A stretch of DNA of 64,000 bases from Pseudo-nitzschia pungens. Its lineage: Eukaryota; Bacillariophyta; Bacillariophyceae; Bacillariales; Bacillariaceae. This document shows positions 22,752-32,502 of the stretch, one piece after another (position 1 is the first letter of the stretch; every line of letters starts with the position of its first letter). The position numbers and the translations under genes were made by a program. Below the pieces are notes generated by a model. The model did no database searches and was not told where the DNA came from. It saw only the letters and a list, made by a program, of their open reading frames with translations. Location of the stretch: the NCBI GenBank assembly GCA_037355855.1, contig CM074767.1:496001-560000 (forward strand). Reading direction: 5' to 3'.

Positions 22752-25616
22752 ATGACGAACAAAACAACAAGGATACGAAGAAGAAATGGTGAAACGTGGA
22801 GTGCCTCTTTGGGAGGCGCTCTGTTTCTGGCTATTTCATCCACAACAAGCATGATGAGCATCACTGCTTTCCCGATCCAACACCCGCTATCACATTCCTT
22901 GATCACAACAACACATCCAACAACATCGGAGCTAAACTATCACGGGAAGAGACACAAACAAAATCGGCAAAGCTTTGCTGGGATATTCGGTAGGTCTACC
23001 TTCTTGATGGCCGAGGCAGAGCCCGGAACGAATGGCGATGGGGGACTGGGGCACATTAAATCTTCTATTGCTGCTTCGATCGATTCTGCGGGTATTGCCT
23101 CTTTGGATCCGGAATACCAAAAGTACAAGGAGAGCATGCGTCGGGTCGAGGAGGAAGAAGACGAAGCGTTTTTTAAGGATTTTGTCAACAGCGAATTCAC
23201 TCCTCTGATGGAACGAGATGCTACGTCTTCGATGGTAGTTCCTGCCACTCCCATACCGAAACCAACCCCCGCGAAAGAAAAAGAACGAATGATCGCCGAC
23301 GAGAAAAAGGAAGGAGAGGCAGAAAAAGAGAGGCAGCTGCAAAAACCGGCTGTTCGACCCGCGGTTTCCGACACTTCCGTTCACCTCAGAGCGTTGGACG
23401 GATTCAACGTGGTCCTCACCCACTGCACCGCAGACTTTGATTCGCTGGCGAGTGCCGTGGGACTTGCCAAGCTCTGGACCAACACCAACAAACCGGACGA
23501 TAGTTCTGACGGGAAGAATGGCGACGCCGAAGACGAAGGCTATGACAGTGCCTTTGACAATTACCCAACTTTTGTGGTGCTTCCCCGCGGCGCCCATCCC
23601 GCGGTACAACGGTTTTTGGCGCTCCACAAACACTTGTTCCCCATTCGGTCCCTCAAATCGCTTCCGAGTGATCTGTCTAAGCTTCACCGATTGGCCCTGG
23701 TCGATGCACAGCGGAAGGAACGCATCGGTCCTGCCGATGTCTTGTTGCAGCACGCCGATCGGGTCACCGTTGTGGACCACCACGTGGACCAGGACTCGGA
23801 CATTCCGGGAATTACGGATTATGTGGTCGATCAGGTGGGATCCGTCTCGACTCTCATCGTCGAGCGCCTCATGAAACAACAGGAGAAGCAGCTCGAGGCC
23901 CAGCTGGAATCCTCGTCGTCACCGATCAATACCCTCACGGAGGCAGAGGCTACGCTGCTGGCCCTGGGCATCCACGCCGACACGGGAAGTCTCTGTTTCG
24001 ATTCGACCACACCACGGGACGCCTCCGCCCTTGCCTGGGTCATGGCCCAGGGTGCCAGCCAGATTGCCATTGCGGAGCACGCTCAAGCCTCGCTGAGCCC
24101 CGAGCAACAAAAGGTGCTGACGCAGGCCCTGGTCAACACGAATTCCACCGTTGCCCACGGCGTCACTATTTCCACCGTGTTGCTGACCGCCGACGGATTC
24201 ATCAATGGGCTGGCCGCCGTCACGCAGGATGCCCTCGAACTCAGCTCGGCGGATGTCTTTTTGCTGGGAGTCGTGTACGAACCCAAGTCGGGCCGAAAGA
24301 GCAAGGGGTCCCGTGCACCGGGAAACAATGTCAAATCGAAGCTGCTCATGACGGGAACGGCCAGGGCCGAAGCGAAGGCAAAGGCCGAAGCCGAAGCAAA
24401 AGCGAAGGAAACGGCCTCCTTCCCAATGAAGGCATTGTCTCCGAGCGGTTTGTACAAATCGGAGCTCACCGTGGCGTTGGAGGAGAAGCGCCTGGCCGAG
24501 GAACGCCTGAGGGCTTCCTTTGACAAGAAGGACCTGGATGGCGATGGCTTTATCGATCAAAAAGAGCTAACGGCTGCTCTGATCGCATCGGGGATCGTTG
24601 CCACGGAAGAAACGGTCCGCGGTCTCATGGAATCCATCGACACCAACAAGGATGGTGTGGTCGACTTTGACGAATTCGTAGTCTTTGCCAGCACCGTCAG
24701 GACCATGACTCAAACCCAGCAGCAGACCGATTCCAATGCGACCTCAGTAGCAGCGGCACCGTCGCCTCCCAGCACCCTCATCATCATCGGCCGAGCCAAG
24801 CCCGGTGTCAACATGAAATCCGTCAAGCTGGGCAAGCTCCTGGAAAAGTACGGCGGTGGCGGCCACCCCAAGGCGGCTTCCGCGACGGTCCGCCTGAACG
24901 ACGAATCGGAGGCCGCGGACATCATGTCCGAGTTGGTCGACGAGCTCATCGATACGAGCCTGCGGGAGCAATCCACCGTTGGGGATTTCATGACGTCTCC
25001 CGTCCTGAGCGTCAAGTCGGAAATGTCGGAGCACCAGGTGGAAGATCTCTTTACGCGGTACGACGTCCGGGCCCTCCCGGTGGTGAACGAAGAAAACGAG
25101 GTCATCGGTCTGGTAACGTACAAGGAGGTCGCGGCCGCCAAGCAACGCATGTGGAACAAGGAACAAAAGCGGCTCCGGCAGGAACAACAACGAAAGGAGC
25201 AGGGCGGAAAGCAAAAGAACAAGAAGAAAAAGGGCAAGAACAACGATGACGACGAGAACCTCTCACCGGAAGAACTGGAACAAAAGAGGAAGCAGCAGAA
25301 GATCATCGAGGCAAAGCGACGGCGGGGACCCACCGTCAAGGCCTGGATGAAGCAGCACATCAAGACGGTCGAGGCCAGCCTGACCATGGCCGAGGTGGAG
25401 GCCATTCTGCTGGAAAACGACGTGGGGTGCATCCCCGTGGTCCAGGACGGAACCAAGAAGCTGGTGGGGATGGTGACCCGGACCGACCTGTTGCGGCAGC
25501 ACCGATATTATCCCTCGCTACACTACAACAACAAGGGCATGAGCGATTCGATCGCCTCCCGGAAACCCATCATCGCTCTGCGACGAAAACTCAAGCAGTT
25601 TGATCTCGACGAGTAA
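22752..25616 (+). CDS. Plastid-targeted DHH phosphoesterase with EF-hand insertion and CBS pair
   Basis: 954 residues, single exon. The N-terminus is a signal peptide ending ITAFPIQ, which matches the diatom plastid-import cleavage style. The DHH domain begins near residue 212 (VVLTHCTADFDSLASA) and has VDHHVD near 341 and a GIHADTG segment. A calcium-binding EF-hand pair follows near 589-640 (DLDGDGFIDQKEL and DTNKDGVVDFDEF). The DHHA1 substrate domain comes after it (GRAKPGVNMKSV near 680, GGGGHPKAAS near 701). Two CBS repeats lie near 744-800 and 863-925, separated by a Lys-rich linker. DHH-DHHA1 proteins hydrolyse phosphodiester bonds in short nucleic acids or cyclic dinucleotides. DHH plus CBS without a nucleotidyltransferase recalls bacterial CCA-enzyme relatives. 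I infer regulation by Ca2+ and adenine nucleotides. A (CT)n run follows the stop codon. Confidence 0.9.
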   Translation: MTNKTTRIRRRNGETWSASLGGALFLAISSTTSMMSITAFPIQHPLSHSLITTTHPTTSELNYHGKRHKQNRQSFAGIFGRSTFLMAEAEPGTNGDGGLGHIKSSIAASIDSAGIASLDPEYQKYKESMRRVEEEEDEAFFKDFVNSEFTPLMERDATSSMVVPATPIPKPTPAKEKERMIADEKKEGEAEKERQLQKPAVRPAVSDTSVHLRALDGFNVVLTHCTADFDSLASAVGLAKLWTNTNKPDDSSDGKNGDAEDEGYDSAFDNYPTFVVLPRGAHPAVQRFLALHKHLFPIRSLKSLPSDLSKLHRLALVDAQRKERIGPADVLLQHADRVTVVDHHVDQDSDIPGITDYVVDQVGSVSTLIVERLMKQQEKQLEAQLESSSSPINTLTEAEATLLALGIHADTGSLCFDSTTPRDASALAWVMAQGASQIAIAEHAQASLSPEQQKVLTQALVNTNSTVAHGVTISTVLLTADGFINGLAAVTQDALELSSADVFLLGVVYEPKSGRKSKGSRAPGNNVKSKLLMTGTARAEAKAKAEAEAKAKETASFPMKALSPSGLYKSELTVALEEKRLAEERLRASFDKKDLDGDGFIDQKELTAALIASGIVATEETVRGLMESIDTNKDGVVDFDEFVVFASTVRTMTQTQQQTDSNATSVAAAPSPPSTLIIIGRAKPGVNMKSVKLGKLLEKYGGGGHPKAASATVRLNDESEAADIMSELVDELIDTSLREQSTVGDFMTSPVLSVKSEMSEHQVEDLFTRYDVRALPVVNEENEVIGLVTYKEVAAAKQRMWNKEQKRLRQEQQRKEQGGKQKNKKKKGKNNDDDENLSPEELEQKRKQQKIIEAKRRRGPTVKAWMKQHIKTVEASLTMAEVEAILLENDVGCIPVVQDGTKKLVGMVTRTDLLRQHRYYPSLHYNNKGMSDSIASRKPIIALRRKLKQFDLDE

Positions 25617-26683
25617 ACGACTCTCTCTCTCTCTCTCTCTAAACCTACGATGTAATGCCATAGCAATCCAGGAACTCGTTATCATCCCAATATTCACGCT
25701 GCCCGCTGCACGCATTACCGACGCTGTGCAATGATTCGAGTGGAGCCAGAGCACATCATGGCTCCTATTTTTTCTAGCCCATCGTTCGTCGCACACACCA
25801 AAGCTTTTATCGTCACTCTGCCCAACACTGCACCATACCGATAGTCTCAAGTTGGGAAGGAACCCCTCTTCCTCTCCGCGCAGGCACTCTCTCATGCACC
25901 CGGGAACACCACATGGCAGATACACAGACACACACAGACACACACTCATACACGCACACACACGCACCGACACCGACACGCAAGCTACTGAACCAAAATT
26001 AATTCTGTACCGAATGAATGAATGAATCACCCATCCAACAAACTTAGAAGTCCATAGCGAGAATTACGTGTTGTATACTAGTACACAAAGGAATCTGTCG
26101 TTGCGAAATCAATCTCGATTTTTTTTTTCATTTGCCGTTGTTTCCTGTTTGCCAAGGTGTGCGCGGGAGGAATCGCGTAAGCGACACGGAGATCTCGTTC
26201 GAATGGATCTACGTGTTTACAAACACCAAAACAGTACTCTCTGTGGTTTCGATCGATCATTATCATTGTCAGTTCTGATGAGTACGTGTAATAGTTACTT
26301 CGTATCATTATTATTATTTTATTCGTCGTATCTTCTATCCTGAAAAATGATCCGCATGCATTGCGGTTCATTCCTCCGGTCGGTTTTTGGTGGTGTCGGT
26401 GGTCCTCTACACAGAACTCGATGGATTGATTCCGACAAACGAACACGGGAGAGAATTCATCGGATTTTGTGGGTTCGTTTGTTCGTTTGTTCGTTCGTTC
26501 ATTCGTTTCGTAGATACTTGTAGTTGAATTAGATCCTTCCATTCGCATTCGACAAGCAACGATTGCTGCGCGGTACAAATGAATATCTCTTGTTCTTCCA
26601 TAGTAGATTAGTTTTGTGTAAGTGGTATATATGCGTCTTTTGTGGATGAATGTGCTTGTGCTTATAGTAAGTAGTATACATTC
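25617..26683. other. Convergent 3'-3' spacer
   Basis: No gene supported. It contains a (CT)n run right after the DHH stop codon, a CA/CACA-rich tract near 25920-25980 and a (TTCG/TTTG)n tract near 26475-26510. No TAAGGTTAC-type word. Confidence 0.55.
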
Positions 26684-27576
26684 TTAGTTGTTGTAGTCAC
26701 ACTGGTACTCTTGCTGTGACAGAATCAGGGAGGTAATGAGGCCATACAGTCCAATGTTGGAGGCAAAAACTTGGATGAGAACGGTAGCCACAAAAAGATT
26801 GTCGTTTCCCGAATTGGATTGTCCACCAGCGTCTCCCGAAAATCCCATCTTCTTCCAAGATTCTGTCATTTGCGATTGGGCACCAACCGCCCGTGTTCCG
26901 GCATCGGCGGAAATGCCAATGGCAATTCCGGAGATGAGGGACGTCAGACCGCAGCACAGACCAGCGGCAAGATGGCAGAAAGCATTGAATTGTGAGTAGG
27001 TAGCATAGCGTGTCCCTTGTCCTGGAGGAGTGATCTTCCCATTGAGAATAACGGCCACAATCATTCCGTAAATGCCCAAAACACCAGCCATGACTACGGG
27101 AATGATGTTCTTCATCAAGAGTTCCGGCGATCGGATTCCCATGGACATAATTCCTTGTCCGGCACGGGCCGTTCCGTAAGCACCACCAATGTCTATTTGT
27201 ACGAAGCATTGTTAAATTCAATTCATTCGAAATTCAGGAAGAGAAACCGGTGAGCAGTGAGAAACGTGAAATCGTTGGAAAGTTCCGAGAACCAAAGCCA
27301 AGGCAATTGCAACCAATTCGAACGATTTCGTATCGTCTCGAAATTGGACACATCGACCGACATCGAATCGGCATTGCTCTGTTTCGTCGCAATGCATTGC
27401 GATGCAATTCGTTGTTCTGTCTCTCCTCCTCGGCGGACCAAGAAAAACTTACTGGCAAACACAACCGCGGAGGCGATTCCCACAAAACCAACCGTTGGTG
27501 CCCACGAGGGACACGAATAGCTCATATTGGCATCGCCATCATAGTATTCTTCTAGAATTCGTCGACTGGCATCCAT
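26684..27576 (-). CDS. V-ATPase c-type proteolipid lacking the essential glutamate
   Basis: Two exons, 27576-27453 and 27192-26684, joined in phase 1, giving 210 residues. Four membrane helices match V-ATPase subunit c: APTVGFVGIASAVVFA, then IGGAYGTARAGQGI, then KNIIPVVMAGVLGIYGMIV, then ISGIAIGISADAG, then a final helix ending IGLYGLITSLIL. In subunit c the fourth helix carries the proton-binding Glu in FAEVLGLYGLI. Here that position reads FASNIGLYGLI, with Ser186 in place of Glu. Helix 2 has no acidic residue either, unlike subunit c''. There is also a longer loop before helix 4 (a Gly/Asn-rich insert of about 15 residues). As written the protein cannot carry protons in the usual way. I infer a structural or regulatory paralogue in the ring. 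Confidence 0.85.
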
Positions 27577-29252
27577 CGTTACTGTGTGTGTTGTATTGTA
27601 TTTTATTGTACGGTATTCTGCGTCGAATGGGTGTTGTTTTTGTTGTTGTTCTAGTTCTTCTTGTTGTTGAGTTGCGGAAAGGGGAACTATCGGATTCAAC
27701 TGGAAAAGGCTAGCTACTCGGAGTTAATTCGTTTCGTTCTTGTCGTTTTATTGTACAAATACAGTAATGTTACTACAAGTACAGAGAAGATGATGTGATA
27801 CGGATTGTCCGATGCGATGGGAAACAATGCGATTTAGAGAGAGAAAGAATGCCTGCGACTCCCGAGACGACGAAAGTGATGCAAAAAGTGGTGCTGCGGC
27901 GGGGTTTGCTCGTGCGATACTCGTACCGGTACGAAAAAAAAATGTTGGCTTAACAAACTTTAATATTCGCACCAGTAGAAGCACCGTGCACAAAAGCACT
28001 ATCGACCGGTGTGTAGTAAAGTTCCTTCGTACGTTTGAGAAAATAGTTAAGGGAGAAAACCGGCGACGAGTGGGTTCCGCTCTGCTCACTCACCCGCACA
28101 ACTCCCATTCTATGCCATACTATCGTACATCAACTACTCAGTAGGTGCGTACGAGTTCTACGAACAACGTACGTTGCGTGAACTCCAATGCAGTTCGTAT
28201 ACGGGAAGCAACGCGAGCATGTCCTTCCGAGGCCGCAGAGACGCAATCGGCATCACAAAGTTCACACTACGTAACTTACCGGTAGTTCGTTTCGAAGAGT
28301 CCTGTGCTGTGCTGTGCTGTGCTGTGCTGTGCTGTGCTCGGTTGTGGTGTAGCGTTGTTCGGCGAGCAATGAGAAATCAGGCACGTGCAATTATGTTAAC
28401 ATACGAAGTCGAATAAGTATATACCGATCAACGGCTTTATCGTACGGTCGCACAGACCAGTATAAGAATTTAAACTGAACAACGGCTCGCTTTCAGATGG
28501 TCACGCGGCCGGAGTTGGTTTCGCGTGTAAGTCCAAGTTCGTTTCGCAATTTTCCCGGGACTCACTCATCTCAATCCGATGATCGAGTGATTCATTCGAT
28601 TTGATTGATTCGATTGATTCATTCTTGTTGAACTACGGTGCGAAAAAGAGACTTTCTTTGTACTTCTACAGCACCCTTGCTCCGGGAGAGAGGGTGACAC
28701 GAAGAAGAGGAAGAAATTCCACCAGCTGGAAAGAAGGATGAGTAAGCTATGCTTCGCGTCCTGTTGGCATCAACAAACGGTACGAATTGCTACTTTTGTG
28801 CCGTAGGAAACACTCGGGTTCAAGGACCTGTTGCGGGTTTTTTGGCAATGATATCTGCAGCGATATTCTTATTCTTCTTCTTCCTTCGTCGACTTCCTCT
28901 GACAAGCAAAACGCAGCTGCCAAGTGAGCGTCTTCGCATACTAATGCAGCTCGAGTCATTCATCATCCAACATCCGAAGTGAATCTGAACAAACAGCATC
29001 GACAGTCGCTCTTATCAGAGTTCCGCCGAAACCCTCCGACGTTGTCTTCTCTCTATCCCCTACAATCATCGAATCATCGAATCATCGACGGCTCGGTCCA
29101 ACTCTTCGCCGCTCGACAAGGATCGTTTCAACTCACATACATCGGTCGCAACAACAATGACCCGCCCAACAATAACAACGCCAGCCAGGATACGGAGCGA
29201 GGCAATTCCCTCCGAAAAAAGTCGAGGCCGAAAACACGCAACCACGGCCGCG
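27577..29252. other. Divergent spacer
   Basis: The spacer lies between the V-ATPase-like and ABC1-like genes. A pentanucleotide (GTGCT)n tract lies at 28302-28339, and CGTAACTTACCGGTAG-type words near 28270. The 77-codon ORF at 28749-28982 has a hydrophobic stretch but no family resemblance; I do not call it a gene. Confidence 0.5.
28302..28339. repeat. (GTGCT)n pentanucleotide microsatellite
   Basis: About seven tandem copies of a 5-base unit. Confidence 0.9.
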
Positions 29253-32196
29253 ATGTTATCTTTGCTGTGTCTCGGCCTCTGCGGCTCTCTGCAACAAACC
29301 CGGGCGTTTGGCACACACACCCGCCTTTCACCGCGCCGGATACACACCAATATCGATATCATCAACAACTGCAACTACAACTACATCAATCCCAACCACC
29401 CATCGCCTCGCAAAGTCTCATCGATCAGTACTAGTACAAGTAGAAGCATTGAATCCTCGCAACTCTTTGTGGCCACGACACGATCCACGAACTCGGTCGA
29501 TGTGGATGTGGATGTGGATGTGGATCCATCGTCGCGAATACCAAAAACGCAGCAGAATCCCCCTTCGCCGCGGCAACTCCCTCCCAACAAGGACGAAAAC
29601 AACGAAAACAACGACGACGAAAAGATTTCTCCCCGACTGCAAAAGGCAAAGATCCTTTTGGATCAGCTAACGGCCCTGGATGATCAAGAACCCAGCCTGA
29701 CCGATGCATCGAACGACGCAAACGGATCGTCTTCCTCGAGGGCAGCTTCTGGTTCTGGATCTGCTTCCTCTTCTTCTTCGTCTTCTTCTTCTTCTGCAAA
29801 CGACGAGAGCGCGGTGGTGGTTCCCGACACGGTCTGGTCCAACGGATTGCTGGACGGATCCGATTTCGTTACGCGGTACGCCTTTCGGCAGGGGGTCAAG
29901 ATCGCCGAGCCCCTCGTCAAGTACGATCCGGTAGCGGCCGAAAAGAACCTCTTCCAGCAGCCCAATCGGTGGTTCGTTCGCAACGTGCAGATTCGCCGGT
30001 CCGCTGGGGTGGTGGGCCGCCGGAGTGGTGAAGGACTACCTGGCCTCGCAGTCGCAATGGACGTGGATGTGGACGTCGGGAGCGAGCGCGAGCAACAAGA
30101 AACAGGCGGGACGCCACGCGGAGGCGAAAGCGGGCCATACAGCTGCGCAAGGCGATTTCCAACCTGGGACCGGCGATCATCAAGGCCGGGCAGGCACTGG
30201 CCTCCCGGCCGGATCTGTTGCCCTCGGAGTATTTGGAGGAGCTGCAAAAGCTCCAGGACGACGTGCCACGATTCAGCAACGAGCTGGCCTTCAAGACGGT
30301 CGAGGAAGGAGCTGGGAGTGGAAAACTTTAGCGACGTTTTCGATCTGGAGCAGGACGAACCCGTTCGCGGCAGCCTCCATCGGGCAGGTCTACAAGGGCC
30401 GGCTCAAGGCCAACGGTGACCTGGTGGCCATCAAGATCCAGAGGCCCAACTGCGAGGAAATCATCGCCCTGGATTTGTACATTTTGCGATGGTGGTCCGG
30501 GATCTACAACAAGATCTTCAGCTCCTCAACCGGGACATCAACGTGCAGTCCATCATCGACGACTTTGGGGAGCTCATCTACCGGGAAATCGACTACGTGG
30601 CGGAGGCGGCCAACGCGCAGCGCTTCAACGAGCTCTACGCGAGCGTCGCGGAGCAGGTCTTTGTGCCCAAGGTATACTCGGACCTGACCACCCGCAAGGT
30701 TCCTGGTGATGGAGTGGGTCGACGGCTTTCGGCTGACCGATTCGGCCAGCCTGGAACGGTGCGGGCTGGACAAGTCCAAGCTCGTGGACACGCTGGTGCA
30801 GTCGTCGATCCGGCAGATTCTGGAAAACGGTGAGTGTTTGGGTTTTTTTTTTTCGGTTGTGTGCATCGGATTGTGTGTGTGTGTTTGTGTTTTCGTTTTC
30901 GTTTTCGTTTCGTTTTCGTTTGTTGAAGTCAAAAGCAAGTGCATGGCACCGGAATGCATCGCGTTCACGCATAGTGTTGTCGCCGAAAACACATCGGGAT
31001 CAAGGGATCTCCATCGTTGGAGCTGCGGCATGCGCGAAATGAGATGAGGTCCTCAAACTCACACGAATCCCCCCCTCGCCTCGCGTTCGATTGTTTCCAG
31101 GATTTTTCCACGCCGATCCTCACGCCGGAAATCTCCTGGCCTGCCCCGACGGAAGGACTCTGTTATCTTGATTTTGGCATGATGTCTTACGTGGATCGGG
31201 CGCAGCGGAATGGATTTTTGCTCGCCGTCGTGCACATTGTCAATCGCGACTGGCCGGAGTTGGTGCGGGTCTACCGCCGTTTGGGCTTTATTCCCAACGA
31301 CACGGATGCGAAACCCATCGAGGTGGCCCTGGAGAGTGCCCTTCCCGACGTTTTGAACGCCGACATTTCCGAACTCAACTTCAAGAACGTTGTGAACAAA
31401 CTAGGAGACATCTTTTATACGTTTCCGTTTTCCCTGCCCCCCTTTTACATTTCCATTATTCGGTGCATGGGCGTGTTGGAGGGACTGGCCATCCAGGTCG
31501 ATCCGACCTCCCGAATCATCAGCGAGGCTTATCCCTACGTCGCGAGCCGAGTGCTGACCGACCCGCAACAGGACCTACAGGAGGCACTGAAACGATTGGC
31601 CCTGACGAGCGACGGTCGGGTGCGATGGAACCGTTTGGAGGGACTCCTGGACGAGGCCAAGGAATCTTCCGGCTACGACGTCACCGCGGCTCTCAACCTG
31701 CTCACGGACTACCTCATTTCCGAGGAGGGAGACGCGGTCCTGAGCGATTTGGCGGACGGAATCGTCCAGGAAGCCGACAGCCTCGGAACGGAAGGATTCG
31801 CCTATCTCCTCGCGGCGGGCAGAGCGCTCGCCATCCGGGACGAACTATCCGCGGTCCATGCGTTCCGTTCGCTCCAGTCGGTGGTGAGCCGGGAGAAAAA
31901 CCTCGGGGACGAGGTCCGGGGGGTCCTTCCCCAGCCCACCTGAATCGATGGCCAGATTCGGAAAGATCCTCTCTTTGCTGGACATTGGTGCCGAAACGGA
32001 TTACTCGAAACTCGTGCCGATCATCCGGAAGCTCGCACTGGAACCAAAGGTCCAACGAACCGCAAACGATGTCACGGCACGCCTGGGCGAGCGCGCCCTC
32101 AGCCGGACACTGCGGTCCCTCTTCGGATTGCCGCCTCCCGTCTTTGACGGAAAGAGCCATTCGGCCTCGACGGTGTTCGAGGAAAGCATAAGCTGA
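29253..32196 (+). pseudogene. ABC1/ADCK-family kinase, plastid-targeted, with about eight one-base frame breaks
   Basis: Starts at 29253 with a signal peptide ending TRAFGTH, the diatom plastid-import style. Family motifs read in order but in different frames: PLGWWAAGVVKDYLAS, KRAIQLRKAISNLGPAIIKAGQ (the KxGQ motif), ELGVENFSDVF, AAASIGQVYKGRL, VAIKIQRP, YREIDYVAEAANAQRF, MEWVDGFRL, HADPHAGN and YLDFGMM. ABC1 kinases regulate quinone and isoprenoid metabolism; several are plastoglobule proteins. One intron (30830-31100) restores FFHADPHAGNLL. Breaks: an extra base near 29997; one shift at 30050-30140; extra G at 30308/30309; extra C at 30366; one missing base at 30519/30520; extra T at 30700/30701; extra G at 31155/31156; one shift near 31930. 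Protein sense is kept on both sides of each, so sequence error and a very young pseudogene both remain possible. The last part (31948-32196) continues as a C-terminal tail. Confidence 0.8.
30830..31100 (+). other. Intron of the ABC1-like kinase
   Basis: Donor GTGAGT at 30830 and acceptor TTTCCAG ending at 31100, phase 1. It joins QILENG to FFHADPHAGN, the catalytic motif, in frame. Confidence 0.85.
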
Positions 32197-32502
32197 TGAA
32201 TCAATCGATCGATGCAAGACACTGCAAATGAATGCTATGCAATGCAATCGCGAGAATCGAACGGGATCCGAGCAGCTCTGGGTAAACTGTTCGAGCACAT
32301 GGATGACGATAATTATGATACTGGATTAGTATTGATAATAAGTATTCATATAATAATATTATAATACTACGTATTCAATATCAATGATATTTTGATATGA
32401 TGAATAGCGTAACAATAGTTCCGTAACATCATGATATCGTGATTGACATTGATTCCGTTGCGCCGAACCGGACGGCAATGTTTTCTCGAGCAAATCCGTT
32501 GT
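32197..32502. other. Convergent 3'-3' spacer
   Basis: Very AT-rich near 32320-32410 with ATAATATTAT-type sequence. No ORF and no TAAGGTTAC-type word. Confidence 0.6.
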
